Notes: generated from the sequence alone by a model not told the origin. Counted from the stretch's first letter, positions 1 through 11,775 are shown. The stretch: 64,000 nt of DNA from Euleptes europaea (GCF_029931775.1 NC_079312.1:115876872-115940871); one strand, 5' to 3'. Numbers and translations are program-made.

Positions 1-482
1 GGTAAGTAACCTTCTCGTTCATCCTTTGCAGTTGATTTCTTGTCTATCGTAGTGTCTATAACTCCATTAAAGTCTCCCATTAACAATTGTTGTTGTTCTA
101 CGTTTTGCAATAAAATATCATACAATTGCTTATAAAATTGAGCTTTCCCCTCGTTTAGAGCATATATCCCTGCTATCAATATCTTTTGTCCACCTATTTT
201 AACTCTTACCAACAGAATTCTGCCCTCTTCATCTTTGTAAACCAGTTCTGGGGCAAATTTAGCCTGGGCATATATCACAAGTCCTTTGGTTTTAGTTTTA
301 GCTGAGAAAATAAAAGATTGTCCCAGGGTCTTCCTCTCCAAATATTTTTTGTCTTTTCTCGAAATATGTGTCTCTTGTAGGCATATTAATGAGTATTTTT
401 GTTTATGTAAAAATTTAAAAATCCGCCCTCTTTTCACCTTCTCATTTAGACCATTAACATTCCACGATATGACTTTAGCCAT
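1..482 (-). CDS. L1 LINE ORF2, N-terminal endonuclease part (cut by window edge)
   Basis: Reading down from an ATG at 482-480, the minus strand is open for all 160 codons to the window edge. It begins MAKVISWNVNGLNEKVKRG and contains QETH, a GIYA block and GDFNGV, the ordered motifs of the apurinic-type endonuclease that nicks target DNA for L1 reverse transcription. It lies 42 bases downstream of an intact ORF1, the normal L1 order. The reverse transcriptase would lie outside the window. No stop or frameshift is seen, so this copy may be young. The endonuclease assignment is secure; activity is not shown. Confidence 0.9.
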   Translation of the reverse strand, partial: MAKVISWNVNGLNEKVKRGRIFKFLHKQKYSLICLQETHISRKDKKYLERKTLGQSFIFSAKTKTKGLVIYAQAKFAPELVYKDEEGRILLVRVKIGGQKILIAGIYALNEGKAQFYKQLYDILLQNVEQQQLLMGDFNGVIDTTIDKKSTAKDEREGYL

Positions 483-524
483 TGTCAAAATTTTAATTAT
501 TTAGTCTTATACTCCACCCACTGC

Positions 525-1418
525 TCATTTGGTTGCATCCTCATCTTCCTCTTGACTTGAGTCGTATTTCTGCTCTGGTGTATATCCTACCAGATCTTTC
601 TTGTATTTTCTCAGAAATTTTCCAACGTCTTCTTTTGTGGTGATTGTGTATTTCACGTCTTTATAGGTAAATGCCAACCTTTGTGGTAGCAGCCATCTAT
701 ATTTAACTCCACTTTTCCTCAGAGATGTAGCAAATTCTTTAAACATGCCTCTCTTCGCCATCAGGTGTCTTGGTATATCCTTCAAGAGTATCAGAGCATT
801 ACCTTCTATTACTTTTGGATCTTGGTAGTGCTGTTGCATTATTATATCTTTCATCCTTATATCATAAAAGGATATCATAACATCTCTTGCTTTTGCTCTT
901 TTCATGTTTGGTGGTAAAGGGATCCTATAAATTCTCCTGATGGCGTGGTCTAAATCTTGTTCTCCAATACTGAATAATCCAGCCAAAGTTGTAATCAGTG
1001 ATTCTCTGGTGCTGCCACAATCCTCTGATAAATTTCGTAGGCACAGATTAGACTCTCTGGCTTTCAAATCCATCAAAGCAAATTGGTCCTTCATAGATTC
1101 CTCTTGCATCTGCAGCAATTCCAGTTGTTTATCGTGTGTATCCACTTTCTTCTTAACTTCTTTGTGGTCTTCTGCCATCTTCTTTACCGAAGCATCCATG
1201 GTCTTCATATCAGCTTGTAATGAGGTAACCTGGGTTTTAGTTTCTTTTACCTCTTTGACAATCTCAGCTAACATTTCAGTTAGTTGGGTCATTTGCTTCT
1301 CCTGCTGTTTGGACACATGCTCCATTTGCTGCTTAGACATTTGTTCCATCTGTTTAGTAAAGGTATCAGTCTGTTTGGCCAAAAGTTCTTGCATTTTCTT
1401 GTCTTGCTTCTCCGTCAT
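525..1418 (-). CDS. L1 LINE ORF1 protein (coiled-coil RNA-binding chaperone)
   Basis: An intact 297-residue ORF. Residues about 1-115 are a long K/E/Q-rich coiled coil, for example repeated QMEQMSKQQ-type heptads. Residues about 120-200 form an RRM-like block with ESNLCLRNLSED. Residues about 205-275 resemble the C-terminal domain, with ILLKDIPRHL and later LAFTYKDVKYTI. This is the Transposase_22/L1 ORF1p layout: a trimer that coats L1 RNA and acts as a nucleic-acid chaperone. The ATG at 1418 is the first in the open frame. ORF2 follows after 42 bases. The tail is acidic (SSQEEDEDATK). There are no breaks. Confidence 0.93.
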   Translation of the reverse strand: MTEKQDKKMQELLAKQTDTFTKQMEQMSKQQMEHVSKQQEKQMTQLTEMLAEIVKEVKETKTQVTSLQADMKTMDASVKKMAEDHKEVKKKVDTHDKQLELLQMQEESMKDQFALMDLKARESNLCLRNLSEDCGSTRESLITTLAGLFSIGEQDLDHAIRRIYRIPLPPNMKRAKARDVMISFYDIRMKDIIMQQHYQDPKVIEGNALILLKDIPRHLMAKRGMFKEFATSLRKSGVKYRWLLPQRLAFTYKDVKYTITTKEDVGKFLRKYKKDLVGYTPEQKYDSSQEEDEDATK

Positions 1419-2460
1419 GGTTTCTAAAGATTTTGTTGTTGCAGGAGTATGAATGAGCTTGAGCGTGGCCGTGAAATCGACATGTAATCTGGCAAAAAGT
1501 CTCGGTTTTTCAGCCAGCTCCCAGCTATTAGTCCTTGAGAGATTAAGTACTAGTATGCTTCCCCAACCATATCGCTGTATTAAAAGTTGAATTCAGCCCC
1601 CGAGTGATTTTTAAAACAAGTTTAAAGTTTTTGAAATACCATCGAGTTTAAAGTCGCTCTAGGTTGGCTTCTAGGCAGGAAGTAGGAAGTGCCGCAGACT
1701 TCTGTCATCCTCTCTATGGTAAATCGGATCCATTTGCTGGTTACACCACCAGACGGACTTCCGGTCCTTCGGAGTCGCTTTGCAGCCTGTGGTCTCTGCC
1801 TTGCCTGGTATCCCTCTCTCTTTGCCTTGCCATGCAGCAGAAAATCAGCTATTAAGGGGCCATTGCTGGAGGTGGGAACTTCCTCCTTCTCTCTCAAGGA
1901 AATCGGCTTTGCTATTGGATGTCAATTTTCTATGCCATTGTTTAGTCTATCTTCCAATAGCTTTAACAAGCTCCCTGCCGATCTAATTCAGGATTTTCAT
2001 AAAGTCTTAAAAGATCATTTTCCCAATCGGGAGGTCAGGAAGCAGTAGTAGTTTTAAAAGAAAAGTTTGATTGCTTGTATCCCAATGTAAACAAAGAGAT
2101 TCTTGTTACTCGGATTTCGGAGGGTGAGGCTTTTGTTCCCTTAATTAGTTGCTTAGATGGTGTTGGGTAAGGGAGAGCGAGGCCTGACTCCGAATATAAA
2201 ACGTCTGCGGCAATCTAGATCTTCTTGCCATGGCAGGACAGCATCTGAGGCTCCGGGAGTCTTAAAAAAGCACTCTCAGAGGACTCAGGAGTCAACACCG
2301 CACTTCGCTGGCTGCAGAAGAATTCCTGATTCCCTCTCCACTTTTTAGGAGGGGGCAGGGGTCCATAAATGCCCCTATCTTAGACGTATTTCGGTCCTTC
2401 ACTGGGAACTCCAGTGAGGCAATTCACCTCGGTCAGTGTCCTTACCGGAAGTTCACTGTT
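1419..2460 (-). promoter_or_regulatory. Probable L1 5' UTR/promoter region
   Basis: Sequence immediately upstream of L1 ORF1. It has no long ORF, is somewhat CpG-richer than its surroundings, and carries ETS-like CCGGAAGT/ACTTCCGG motifs at about 1757 and 2445. I infer that it belongs to the L1 because nothing else explains it and ORF1 and ORF2 are intact. The outer boundary near 2460 is a guess; no terminal duplication could be matched because the element's other end is outside the window. Confidence 0.4.
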
Positions 2461-2966
2461 GGAAGATATTCTCAATTGATTAGTCATTTGCCTATCTACA
2501 TAACAGCAAATTGTTCAGACAAGGACTCTCAACACAGCACTTCCTGCCTTGAAGTTATTAGGGAAGCTCCTCTATGATTGTCTGGATAGGCTGACCATCT
2601 GCTAAAAATGGTTATTCAATCATAAGCCCAGGAAGGGCCATCATCCCATCTCTTGGTCCTTACTATTGTTGGCAGCTCTAAGTCAAGTTTACTACCCAAT
2701 CTAATTCAATCACCTACAATCATAACCATCCCAAGCGCATCTTCAGGTGACCCTTTCTACCATAGGAGGAATGAATTATGCTATCACATCCCAGATCCTG
2801 GGATCACATAGATGGGATCTCAGATCCTAAGGCTGTACCAATCAGAATGCAACCAAAAATCCACCAATGGGCAGCAAGTTTCCAAAGCTTTGGCCCAATG
2901 CCATCTTGGATCTGAGTTCTGCACCAAGCTAGGCCAATAGCAGGCCTCCTCAACTGGCACCCAGGA

Positions 2967-3188
2967 GATGTGTGTGTGTGTAGTGCCGTCAAGTCGCAGC
3001 CGACTTATGGCGACCCCTTTTTTGGGTTTTCATGGCAAGAGACTAACAGAGGTGGTTTGCCAGTGCCTTCCTCTGCATAGCAACCCTGGTATTCCTTGGT
3101 GGTCTCCCATCCAAATACTAACCAGGGCTGACCCTGCTTAGCTTCTGAGATCTGACGAGATCAGGCTAGCCTGGGCCTTCCAGGTCAG
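2967..3188 (-). repeat. 5S rRNA-derived SINE with BovB-like tail, complete
   Basis: On the minus strand the head (about 3185-3080) follows the 5S rRNA internal promoter region: GATCTCGTCAGATCTCAGAA, then AAGCAGGGTCAGCCCTGGTT, then GGATGGGAGACCACC. The tail reads GGTCGCCATAAGTCGGCTGC and GACTTGACGGCACTACACAC, which matches the 3' end of the BovB LINE at 36857-36900. Perfect 11-bp target duplications (GGCACCCAGGA) lie at 2956-2966 and 3189-3199. This is retroposition, presumably by BovB machinery (inference). Confidence 0.88.
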
Positions 3189-3199
3189 GGCACCCAGGA

Positions 3200-4858
3200 A
3201 ATACAGGCACATCAAAAGGCATCCCAAGTCCTCCATCTTTGTAGCTAGTTCCCCTCCAAAACCTTCTTTCTCACCACAAGCATGAAAATCACCAGAGAAG
3301 GTAAAGTATGTTTTCTTCTCTCCCATTCTGCTCTCCTTCCATCATTTAACCCTCCACATCTTCCTACCCCATTCCTGAGCTCCTAATCTTCCATACTTGG
3401 TTGACTTGTGCTACTTCCAGCCATAACAGCCATTGCATCCCTAACCTTGCTAGAGACTTTTTACCTACAACTTCTTCTACATTTATCCCACCACATCTTC
3501 TGGTCCCATTCTGAGCAACCTCTTACCTATCTCTACTCTTCAGGTTGGTTTGCTCTGGACTATCCACATGAGAGGTAAACACAATTTGGATTAAAAGTAA
3601 AGTTGACTGTGCATTCAGCTTAAAGTACTACAACCAAACACGAGGTTTTTATTGAATGGTCATATAAATTGACTTGGTATGATTCTGTCTTGTACTTTTA
3701 TCTTGATTTCCATACTATCCATTTTATATCTTGGATAGAGTTATGAAGTTACTTGTTGATTAACTGCTTGTCTCCCATCTTTCATTTTGCAAAGCTTTTT
3801 TGTACCAAACTGGGACATATGTATGCCATGGACTAAAAAGATCCCTTTTTGCCATGGAAGTCTTCATGTTTGAGGGATGCTATTCATGTGACAGTCCTGA
3901 CATGGAGAGTGATTTGGGTAACATATTCAAAAGGACTGGGTCGTACAAGGGCTTACATATTGCTAGTTAAGTCAAAGCCCCTTTTTATAAGAATGAGGCA
4001 CTTTCTGCCACCTTCCATCCAAGGAAGGAAAACATTTGTGCAGCGCATCCAGCAAAAGAGATTGTCTTACTCTTGGCTAGCCATTTTAGAAATAACAATT
4101 AACTGTAACAGGACATAGAAAAGGATAGAAATAGTACATGAGGTTATTAAGTTTCCTGTTAGGCCTAATAGTTACCATTATCAACAGATTACTCATCAGG
4201 GTTATAATGTACACGTGAAGGAACAAAACAAATACCAACAAGATCTAGAAAAACAGAAAACCCAGCCAGGATAAATTCTGCCAGAGATGTCTGATTCTTA
4301 TGCACTGCTTTGTTCTACCATGTGTCATAAACCCTGCCCTGGGTCTATGTGTGTTTGCATGCATGTAACATATTTCTGTGTATGTAAAGCATGTTCCTCT
4401 TCTTTCTGCCACCACCCCAAGTTAAAATCCAGCCTTCCACGTTACCAGTGACTTGAGGAACACTAGTAAAGGCTGCCTCTGAGCATATGCAAAGGGCAGA
4501 ATTCCCCAGTTACATCAGCCCTTCTTCTCTGAGTGCATGCTTGAGTGTGAGCAAGTGATTCAGGCACACAAGGAGTTTGAATTACCGTCTGTTCTCTTAA
4601 ATAGGAAAACTTTATTTCTGTAAGTTCAGCTAGAGCACGCCAACTAGTTTACAGATCTAAGGAAAAGAACAGGAAAACAGATCAATAAGCTAAACTTAAC
4701 AATACAGAAGACTCATCTCACACACACACACACACAGATGTCCATGGAACAGATGCACATTCTGACCCCACTGTTGCATGGCGGGGGATCCAACTCCTGG
4801 CACTTGGACGAAGACTAATGGATGTTTCCAACCTTTTTCACCCTTCCTGTCTTTGACA
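3200..4858. other. No gene recognised
   Basis: Non-coding sequence without a convincing ORF or splice-flanked exon. A (CA)n run lies at about 4720-4737. The stretch 4590-4700 contains a minus-strand AATAAA-type signal in A/T-rich sequence that could be an LTR edge, but I cannot place its ends. Confidence 0.5.
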
Positions 4859-4859
4859 G

Positions 4860-5040
4860 TGGGAAGCTCTAAGAGAACAGTGACTAGCCCAAGGTCATAC
4901 AGCTGGCTTCATGTGTAGGAGTGGGGAAACCAACCCGGTTCACCTGATTAGAGTCTGCCACTCATGTAGAGGAGTGGGGAATCAAACCCAGTTCACCAGA
5001 TTAGAGTCCACCACTCTTAACCACTACATCACACAGGCTC
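4860..5040 (-). repeat. tRNA-derived squamate SINE (family A), 5' part
   Basis: The minus strand reads like the 5' two-thirds of the SINE found whole at 50203-50520: a tRNA-like head ending TAGTGGTTAAGAGTGG, then GTTTGATTCCCCACTCCTCT, then TGACCTTGGGCTAGTCACTG. The 3' tail (ACCAACTCTTCTTC) is missing. It looks older than the intronic copies near 50 kb. Confidence 0.8.
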
Positions 5041-5214
5041 TAACACCATGCTTATTGAATAAATAAGTTGCTCACTTGGAAATATCAGCTGCTGGTGGTG
5101 GGGGGAATCCCAGCCTTGCTTACTCTCATCCCTTGAACAAAAGTTTGATCTGCAGATATCAGCAGATAATGCTCTTCATGGTACTGTGCTAAAGACTGTC
5201 ACCTGCTAATTAAA

Positions 5215-5405
5215 GATAAAGGTAGTCCCCTGCTCAAGCACCAGGTCAATACTGACCCATGGAGTGATGTCACATCCTGATGTTTACTAGGCAGACTATG
5301 TTTACAGGGTGGTTTGCCATTGCCTTCCCCAGTCATCTACACTTTACCCTCTGCAAGCTGGGTACTCATTTTACCATCCGTGGAAGGATAGAAGGCTTCA
5401 AACAA
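5215..5405 (-). repeat. tRNA-derived SINE (Sauria-like family B), 3' part
   Basis: The minus strand matches the 3' half of the complete copy at 28654-28943: AAAATGAGTACCCAGCTTGC, then GGCAAACCACCCTGTAAACA, then a GGACTACCTTTA tail. The head with the A and B boxes is absent. Assignment is by similarity to the other copy in this window. Confidence 0.75.
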
Positions 5406-7975
5406 ACAACTACAGGGCTTGGTTCAAAATATGGCAATGTTATGGTGACCATCTTCAGTATTTGGCATTTCACAGACAATCTTTCTTATAATGAAGTCAT
5501 TTAAAATATCAAGCTTGACTGGGAAAAGATAAAATTGGCTTCTGGTTGTTGCTCGTTGGGAAACTTTGGAGCTGTCTTGCTTGCACATGGATGCTGTTGC
5601 TTGCAGAAATGGTGTCAAGGCTATATGTTCCATTAGTAAGTTTCCAATACTAAGTTTCAATTTGATTTCTTTTGTAGGACTTCAGATGAGTTATCTGAGG
5701 TGATAATATTTCTGACAATTATCATTAGGAGAAACTAACATGGGCTTGATAATCATATTAGTAACAAACAAACATAGGTATTATATCATCTACTGGATGT
5801 CTTAAGGACATGAGGCCAATGCTACAAGCTATATCAAATTTTACTTTCTGCAAAGTAAGAAATGCATGCAAAACTCTCACTCTGTCAGTCTGTCTGGTGG
5901 GGGTAGCTCACCTCTTCCACAAAGATTGAGCAGCCAGCCAGCTTTGCCTCCAACAGCTTTGCCTCCAACAGACAGTCCATGTACCCTGGTCACTTTTTGC
6001 CCACCCCAGCATGCCCGGACGCCAGCTTTTCAGCGGCTTCTGGGCTTTCTTCTCCCTGGTTGCTGTTTGCAGATACCTGCAGGCACTGGTGTGCACGCCT
6101 CCCCCTGGTTCTCTTTGATCCCTGAAGTCTGAAAACTTAACTTACTAAAGAGTGCATTTTGGGGGGAGGGGTGTCAGCCAGCATTTCCGAGATCTGAAAA
6201 CTCCCTGCTAAAACTGACCAAATGTTATCGAAAAATGCTGAAATGCTAACTACATAAATGCTAACTATAAATAAACAGTAGCTGAAGGAAAAGAGTTCCC
6301 TTGGCTAATCTTCATTTATAGTTATCGTTTAGTGTTATTTGGATAAAATACCCCTGTAAAACAAAACAAAAAAAAGGCAGGGGGGTCAGGGAGCCCCAGA
6401 TTACTAGCCACTACAAGCCCTGCAGAGGGATTCTTACATTTGAATTGCAGCTACTACTGAGAAGGACCCCCCCCCACACACACACACACAATTTGTTTCT
6501 GGCTATGTCAGGGCAGGGGTCTAGCACAGGTAAACTATAAATAACTGCTGCTGAAACTGACCAGAAAACATATGTATGGAGGGGGGAAGTGGCTGGCTCA
6601 GTTCCCGGACACCTAAAAATGGGCTGCTGAAACTTACCAAAATGGCTTCTCAGGAGGGATTGGATGAGGGAGGTACAAGCAAGAATGGATGGGGGAAGAG
6701 AAACCCAATGTGAAATGATTATTCACAGAAATTGCCCCGATTAGCTTTGCTTTGGGATTGGGGCTAAAATTAAAATAGTGATAAAACAGGTTTCTGAAAA
6801 TGCAAGACAAGTGCACAACAGGCCCAAATTCACTTTTGAAAGTTGGGAAAATCATGAATAAGTCAAAATAAGACCCGGGGCAGTTCCGCGGGGATCGTGT
6901 GGCTAATCACCAAGCATAAATGGCCTTACAGTTTTGGCATGTAGGCAACTGTTTGAAACTGTTTGAAACAGAAACTGTTCTTCACTGTTTCTCCCCATCA
7001 TCTAGTATACAGACCCTGAACAGAGAAGTGCCATTGACCTGGCATGGATGATAACTATGGATGTGAATAAGTCTTTTAACATAATCGGAGGTTTTTTTTA
7101 ATGGGGGTGGTAGACACATGTAGAATTTTAGTACATGATTGGTGGTGAACCACTAAAAGAGTTTGCCTAGAGTTTGTAATGGCTGGTTCCTCTTGAACCA
7201 AGATGAAAGGAGGGATATAAATATTTTAATAAATAAAATAAAGCACCCCAATAAAGGTTGGTTCTATATTGCTCTAGGGTGAGAAGCCTGTTAAACCCTT
7301 CTAAAGTGGGGTTCCTTGGATGTGTATGTTGCAGATGCTTTAAAATCTTTGTCAGTGAATTTTTTAAGCACAGGTCAGACATATATGAGAGAAATGATTT
7401 AGGTGGATTTGATCTATGACAGAGCTAGGTAATTTCCTTAGGTTTCCTCAGGCATGTATGGATCAAGAGCATCTATTCGCTGAAATGCAAGGAGACTAAG
7501 TTCCTACACCTTCATCCTACCAATAAGTGCTATGGTGGGTTTTCGCAGAGTTGATTCCTGATGTAATCTGTTCCAATGACTTGGGTGGTTAGATCAAAAC
7601 GTTCTGTTCATTTCTAAAGAACCCCATCTGAGCAGTAGTATTTTTTCTTTTACATTAAAATGAGTAACAGAGCAAAGGTGCATTCTCTCCCCTTTGCTTT
7701 TCAGCTCACTGTAGAAGATCAACTAGCATAGCCTACAATTGCAAATCTGTAGATATCCTTGGTTGGTCTGTTATAATTTCCACATATCTATCACAGGTTT
7801 TCGAGACACCTGTTTAAAAGTCTATACAAAGCATGTTCCATCTTTATTTACAATAAGTAGAAACACAAATTGAATTCTTTACAAAAGACCAACATGTCAA
7901 AGGTTGGAAATTTTGCAATACGAAACAGAATAACTGGGTTTGGAGCAGCAAGTAATCCAGGGAGGGCAATTCTGT
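5406..7975. other. Non-coding stretch; simple repeats only
   Basis: No gene is recognised. (AC)n runs at about 6475-6490 follow a C run. At 7170-7245, a segment ending in repeated AATAAATAAAATAAA resembles the 3' end of a CR1/L2-type LINE, but it is too short to assign firmly. Confidence 0.5.
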
Positions 7976-7983
7976 ATCCACTG

Positions 7984-9744
7984 TAGGGCTGTTGGAAAAA
8001 AAAAATCAGTAACATTCGGATTTGGCAAAATTTGGCCCATTTTGATTCGGGAAATGCCGAAGTCCAAACTCCCCCGATTTGGATCAGTGGAATTCGGCGT
8101 GAGATTCGGAGTTTGGGAAAGAATTCGGCTGTTTAAAGCCATTAAAAACACATTTGCGCCTTTCTGTGGCTCCGGGGGGGGGGCATGTTTTGAGGTAGAG
8201 GTCCCAAACTTTCAGCATAGCTTGAGGGGACCCTTCTTGCAAGAACCCCCATGTTTTGTGACGATTGGGGCAGGGGGTCCCGAGTTATGGGGCCCGGAGG
8301 TGGCCCCCCATCTGCCCATTGCAATAAAGCCATTACAAACACATTTGCGGCTTTCCATGGCTCCAGGGGGCCTTTTGGAGGTAGAGGTCCCAAAATTTCA
8401 GTGTAGCTTGAGGGGACCCTTCTTGCAAGAACCCCCAAGTTTGGTGACGATTGGGTCAGGGGGTCCGGAGTTATGGGGCCTGGAAGGGGTCCCCCCACTG
8501 TTAATGTGCATCTTTATTCCATTCCCTCATTGGAATAAAGCCATAAAGCACAGTCGCTGCTTTCCGCGGCTCTGTGGTGGGGCATTTTTGGAGGTAGAGG
8601 TCCCAAAAATTCAGCATAGCTTGAGGGAACCCTTCTTGCAAGAACCCCCAAGTTTTGTGAAGATTGGGTCACGGGGTCCGGAATTATGGGGCCTGGAAGG
8701 GGTCCCCCATCCTTAATGTGCATTTTTATTCCATTCCCTCGTTGGAATAAAGCCATAAAGGTCCCCCCCTCTCAAACCAGTACGGCTCAGCCCCAAATGG
8801 GGGGAAAAAAAAGGAGGAGGAGGCGCGGGTGCTGAGCGGCGCCGGGGAGAGACTCACGCAAGCCGCACCGTCGCATTCAACCCCAGGCTAGGGGCAAAAA
8901 ACAAAAGCACAGCACATCACACACTCCCGCAGAGGCGAGCGGGCACACACACCCCCAGGCAGAACGGGAGAAAGCCTCCCCTCAAACCAGTACAGCTCGG
9001 CTCAACCCCAAACAGGAAAAAAACCAAGTTGGAGGAGGCGCAGCCCGGGTGCCGAGCGGAGAGAGACTCGCTAGCCGCCGCACAGACTCAACTTTAAACT
9101 TTAAAACTTTAAAAGCAGAACACACACTCCCGCAGAGGCGAGTGGGCACACTCCTCTCGGCAGAACGGGCGAAAGCCCCCTTTGGCTCCCCCCACAGAAA
9201 CTGCTCCCCGCCACACACACAGACTCTGCTTCCCCCCCACACACACACACACAGGAGAAAAGGTATAGAGAAAAAACCCCAAAATCAAACTGTGTGGCTG
9301 TCTTCGGAGCACGGAGGAGAAGTAAATCCAATCCTATTCCGGTAAGCACCAGCAGCTCAGCCCAGTCAGGAATTGGATCTTTCAGCAGTACCGCCACCAA
9401 ACTGGAAGGCAATGAATACAGTCGGGACAGAAGGGGAGGGACGGGAGTTTTTAGACTCTTCTCCTGGCCATTTCAAAAGTGAGAATCCCTGCTCTGATTG
9501 GCCAGGAGAAGACCCAGCTTGGCCACCATTGGCCACGGAGAATGCTGCTTACTAATAGATGGTTATGCTGCTGATTCTGAGCCCCCGAATTTGTTGAATT
9601 TATTCAGCGCCCCCCGAACTCGCCGAATTCGGCTCGTCTTTTTCCCGCCTTTTTTTGAATTTGGTTCCATCCAAACTGAAAACTGCCAAAAAGGGGGAAA
9701 TTTGGCTGTTTTTCCTTTCGGAAAGAACCGAATCGACAGCCCTA
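7984..9744. mobile_element. Non-autonomous hAT-type DNA transposon, 1761 bp, with 8-bp TSD
   Basis: Terminal inverted repeats TAGGGCTGT (7984-7992) and ACAGCCCTA (9736-9744) are flanked by a perfect 8-bp duplication ATCCACTG (7976-7983 and 9745-9752), the hAT hallmark. Both subterminal zones (about 8010-8130 and 9585-9735) are rich in ATTCGG/CCGAAT hexamers, probably transposase-binding repeats (inference). The interior holds three tandem copies of a roughly 190-213-bp unit (8135-8760) and a GC-rich stretch (8800-9330) with CA runs. No transposase-like ORF is present, so mobility would need a partner element. Confidence 0.87.
8135..8760. repeat. Tandem repeat inside the hAT element, 3 copies
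   Basis: Copies start near 8135, 8326 and 8537, with a stub at 8749. The shared core GAGGTAGAGGTCCCAAA starts at 8192, 8378 and 8591, spacings of 186 and 213 bases. Both spacings are multiples of three, so one plus-strand frame repeats a similar peptide in each copy (core PFLQEPP ... GPELWG). I regard this as a tandem repeat with incidental coding potential, not a gene. Confidence 0.85.
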
Positions 9745-9752
9745 ATCCACTG

Positions 9753-10834
9753 CCTCCCTCTACACCTCTAGCCTTTCTTTTGTAACTTTAACAGGGAGTG
9801 GCAGCTTCTCGTCCCATGAGCTGCCTCATGCCTTAGCACATTGCAAGAAATATAACTAGCTGGTAATTAGTACCTACACCTATTCCATGGAGAAGAGAAA
9901 AGTAGCTCAGAGTATCATTCCCAATGGCTTAGCCCCACTGAGTACATTACATCATGAAAGGGTTGTACCAAAGGTTGAGCATCATATCCTCGGGTGAGTA
10001 CTATAAACAACTCATTAAGCAGCATACCCTATTAAGGAAAATTACTGGCTAGAGCTAGAGGCTGAAAGAATCAAGGCTTTTCAAATTTACATCTTTATCT
10101 AATTAAAGTAGCATAGAGCTCTTAATTCCAAATAATTGTATATAGATTGGACTCGCTAAATTCTAAGTGTATGCCACTTCGAGGCTTAGGTAACAGCATT
10201 CTTATGTATTCAAATTTCCCAGCTGTTTCTTGGATATGGTGTGAAGAGTTCCCTTCCCTTGGTTTATGATTACTGAAGAACTAGAGGGCCAAGTGAATGA
10301 TTAGTGTGGTCTTATACTAAAAAGTACTGAAGAATTGCTTTATAAATTCACCATATTAGATTCACCACTACAAGATGTGGTAATCAAGCATCTGAGAGTT
10401 TATAAAATCCTGGAGGGGGGAGATTTTAGGGGTGGGTAAAGAGTTGATCAAGGTAATTAGAAGGAAGAGCACGTGAGCTGAAGAGAAGCAGGAGACTGTG
10501 TATTCAGACATTTTTATTCCTTCAGAGCTTTATAACTGACAGGATTAAACTGAGATATGGCAACATCGACAAAGTTATAACATGGAATAGAATTGTAGTT
10601 GATTTTATTTTCACTGTATATCCTTTATATGTAAATCTGTGAATTTAAAGATAAGCGCCTTACTTACTTTTAATTAATTTAAACTTTCATTGCCTGTAGT
10701 GACTGATTTATTGGGGATCCGTCACTATCACACCTCCTCTGCTATAGCTACCAGAAATTCTAACATACGTCATTTATGCATGGGTACTTTCACTCACGTT
10801 CACCCCCCACCTCTGTCTCGGTTGTTCCTTGGAG
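9753..10834. other. No feature recognised
   Basis: A/T-rich sequence without a convincing ORF, splice-flanked exon or recognisable repeat ends. Confidence 0.5.
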
Positions 10835-11360
10835 TTATGCATGAGTTTTCCCTCCATTAGAGATGACCTCGCTGCCAGCCCTCACAAATCCGGGACCTTC
10901 CCGTTCCTCTGTTAACCCAATTCTTCCCTCTCCCCTGAGCTTAGCCTGGGTGAAATCTCCGTGCATAAGGCAAGGTGCAGGACACGCAAGCTTAGTTTTG
11001 CTCACAGCCAATTACAAAGCAGCATGTCCAGAGGTGGGGATTCAAATACTTTCTGCTTCCTGGGAGTTCTTTGTGAGCAAAAGAAAGGCTTCAAAACTGA
11101 GACTTGGATTTCTCCCCCGCCTTCTTTTCAGATTGCTCCTTTTTTTGTTTTATGCTCTTAAAATGCTTTTTATGCAGCAATTGGTTTTGTGGGGGAGGGA
11201 ACTTTTATCTCACTACAGCCAGTTACAAAGCAGCATTTCAAGGGGCAGGGATTCAAATACTTTTTGATTTGAGCTTGGAGATTGCTGGTGCATAGACTCC
11301 CAACAGGAAAGTGTGGGTCCAGCGAGCAACAAACCTCAGGTAAAACTCCCATGCATAAAC
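10835..11360. mobile_element. MITE of the TTATGCATGG family, about 526 bp
   Basis: The left end TTATGCATGAGTTTTCCCT and right end (reverse complement) TTTATGCATGGGAGTTTTAC form an imperfect inverted repeat. Internal blocks such as CCAATTACAAAGCAGCAT recur at 46628-46645 in the copy at 46444-46917. A second internal copy of that block at 11219-11237 suggests internal duplication. No ORF of note. Confidence 0.6.
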
Positions 11361-11544
11361 AAACATAGAGATCATTGGATCTGGGGGAGGAGTTTTTGTT
11401 AGAATAAATACAGTGCTTGAGAGACACAGCAGGAATCTGCACATATATGTATTGGGCCATCTTGCACATCAGTGGAATCTTAAAATAGATTAAAAATGGG
11501 TTCATGCTTTGATGATAGCCAAAAGGTTAATACTGCAAACATGG

Positions 11545-11660
11545 AAGGCTTTTACGCATGGGAGGTTTACCTGGGGTTCGATGTTTGCTTGACCCACACT
11601 TTTCTGTTGTGAATTCAAAAATTGCTATGCACTATCAAAGTTACCAAGCTCAAATCCGGA
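11545..11660. mobile_element. End fragment of the TTATGCATGG MITE family
   Basis: The sequence from GGCTTTTACGCATGGGAGG through CCCACACTTTTCTGTTGTGA parallels the left end of the copy at 46444 (TTTTATGCATGGGAGTTTTC, then CCACACTTTTCTGTTCTGAA). The right part is missing. Confidence 0.55.
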
Positions 11661-11689
11661 AGCGTCTGAGAAAATGGCTGCTTTGGCAA

Positions 11690-11775
11690 CTGGACTCTCT
11701 AAATTCCTCCCTCCTCAGGCTCCACTCTCAAAATCTCCAGGTATTTCCCAACCCGGAGCTGGCAACCCTAGCCTT
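11690..11775. mobile_element. Fragment of TAGGGTTGCCA hAT MITE
   Basis: Contains GGACTCTCTAAATTCCTCCC, TCCAGGTATTTCCCAACC and ends CTGGCAACCCTA, matching one end of the hAT MITE seen whole at 21989-22197. It lies just past the lectin stop codon, in what would be its 3' UTR. Confidence 0.6.

Noticed and set aside
4590-4860. LTR-like edge with a polyadenylation signal
   Set aside because: No matching terminus or duplication; the signal alone is too weak to call an element.
7940-8716. 258-residue plus-strand ORF with a repeated peptide
   Set aside because: It lies wholly in a tandem repeat inside a hAT element, starts outside the element and has no domain. Long open frames also occur on the other strand.
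9049-9345. GC-rich open frames suggesting a CpG-island exon
   Set aside because: They sit inside the hAT element and have no splice sites consistent with a gene.
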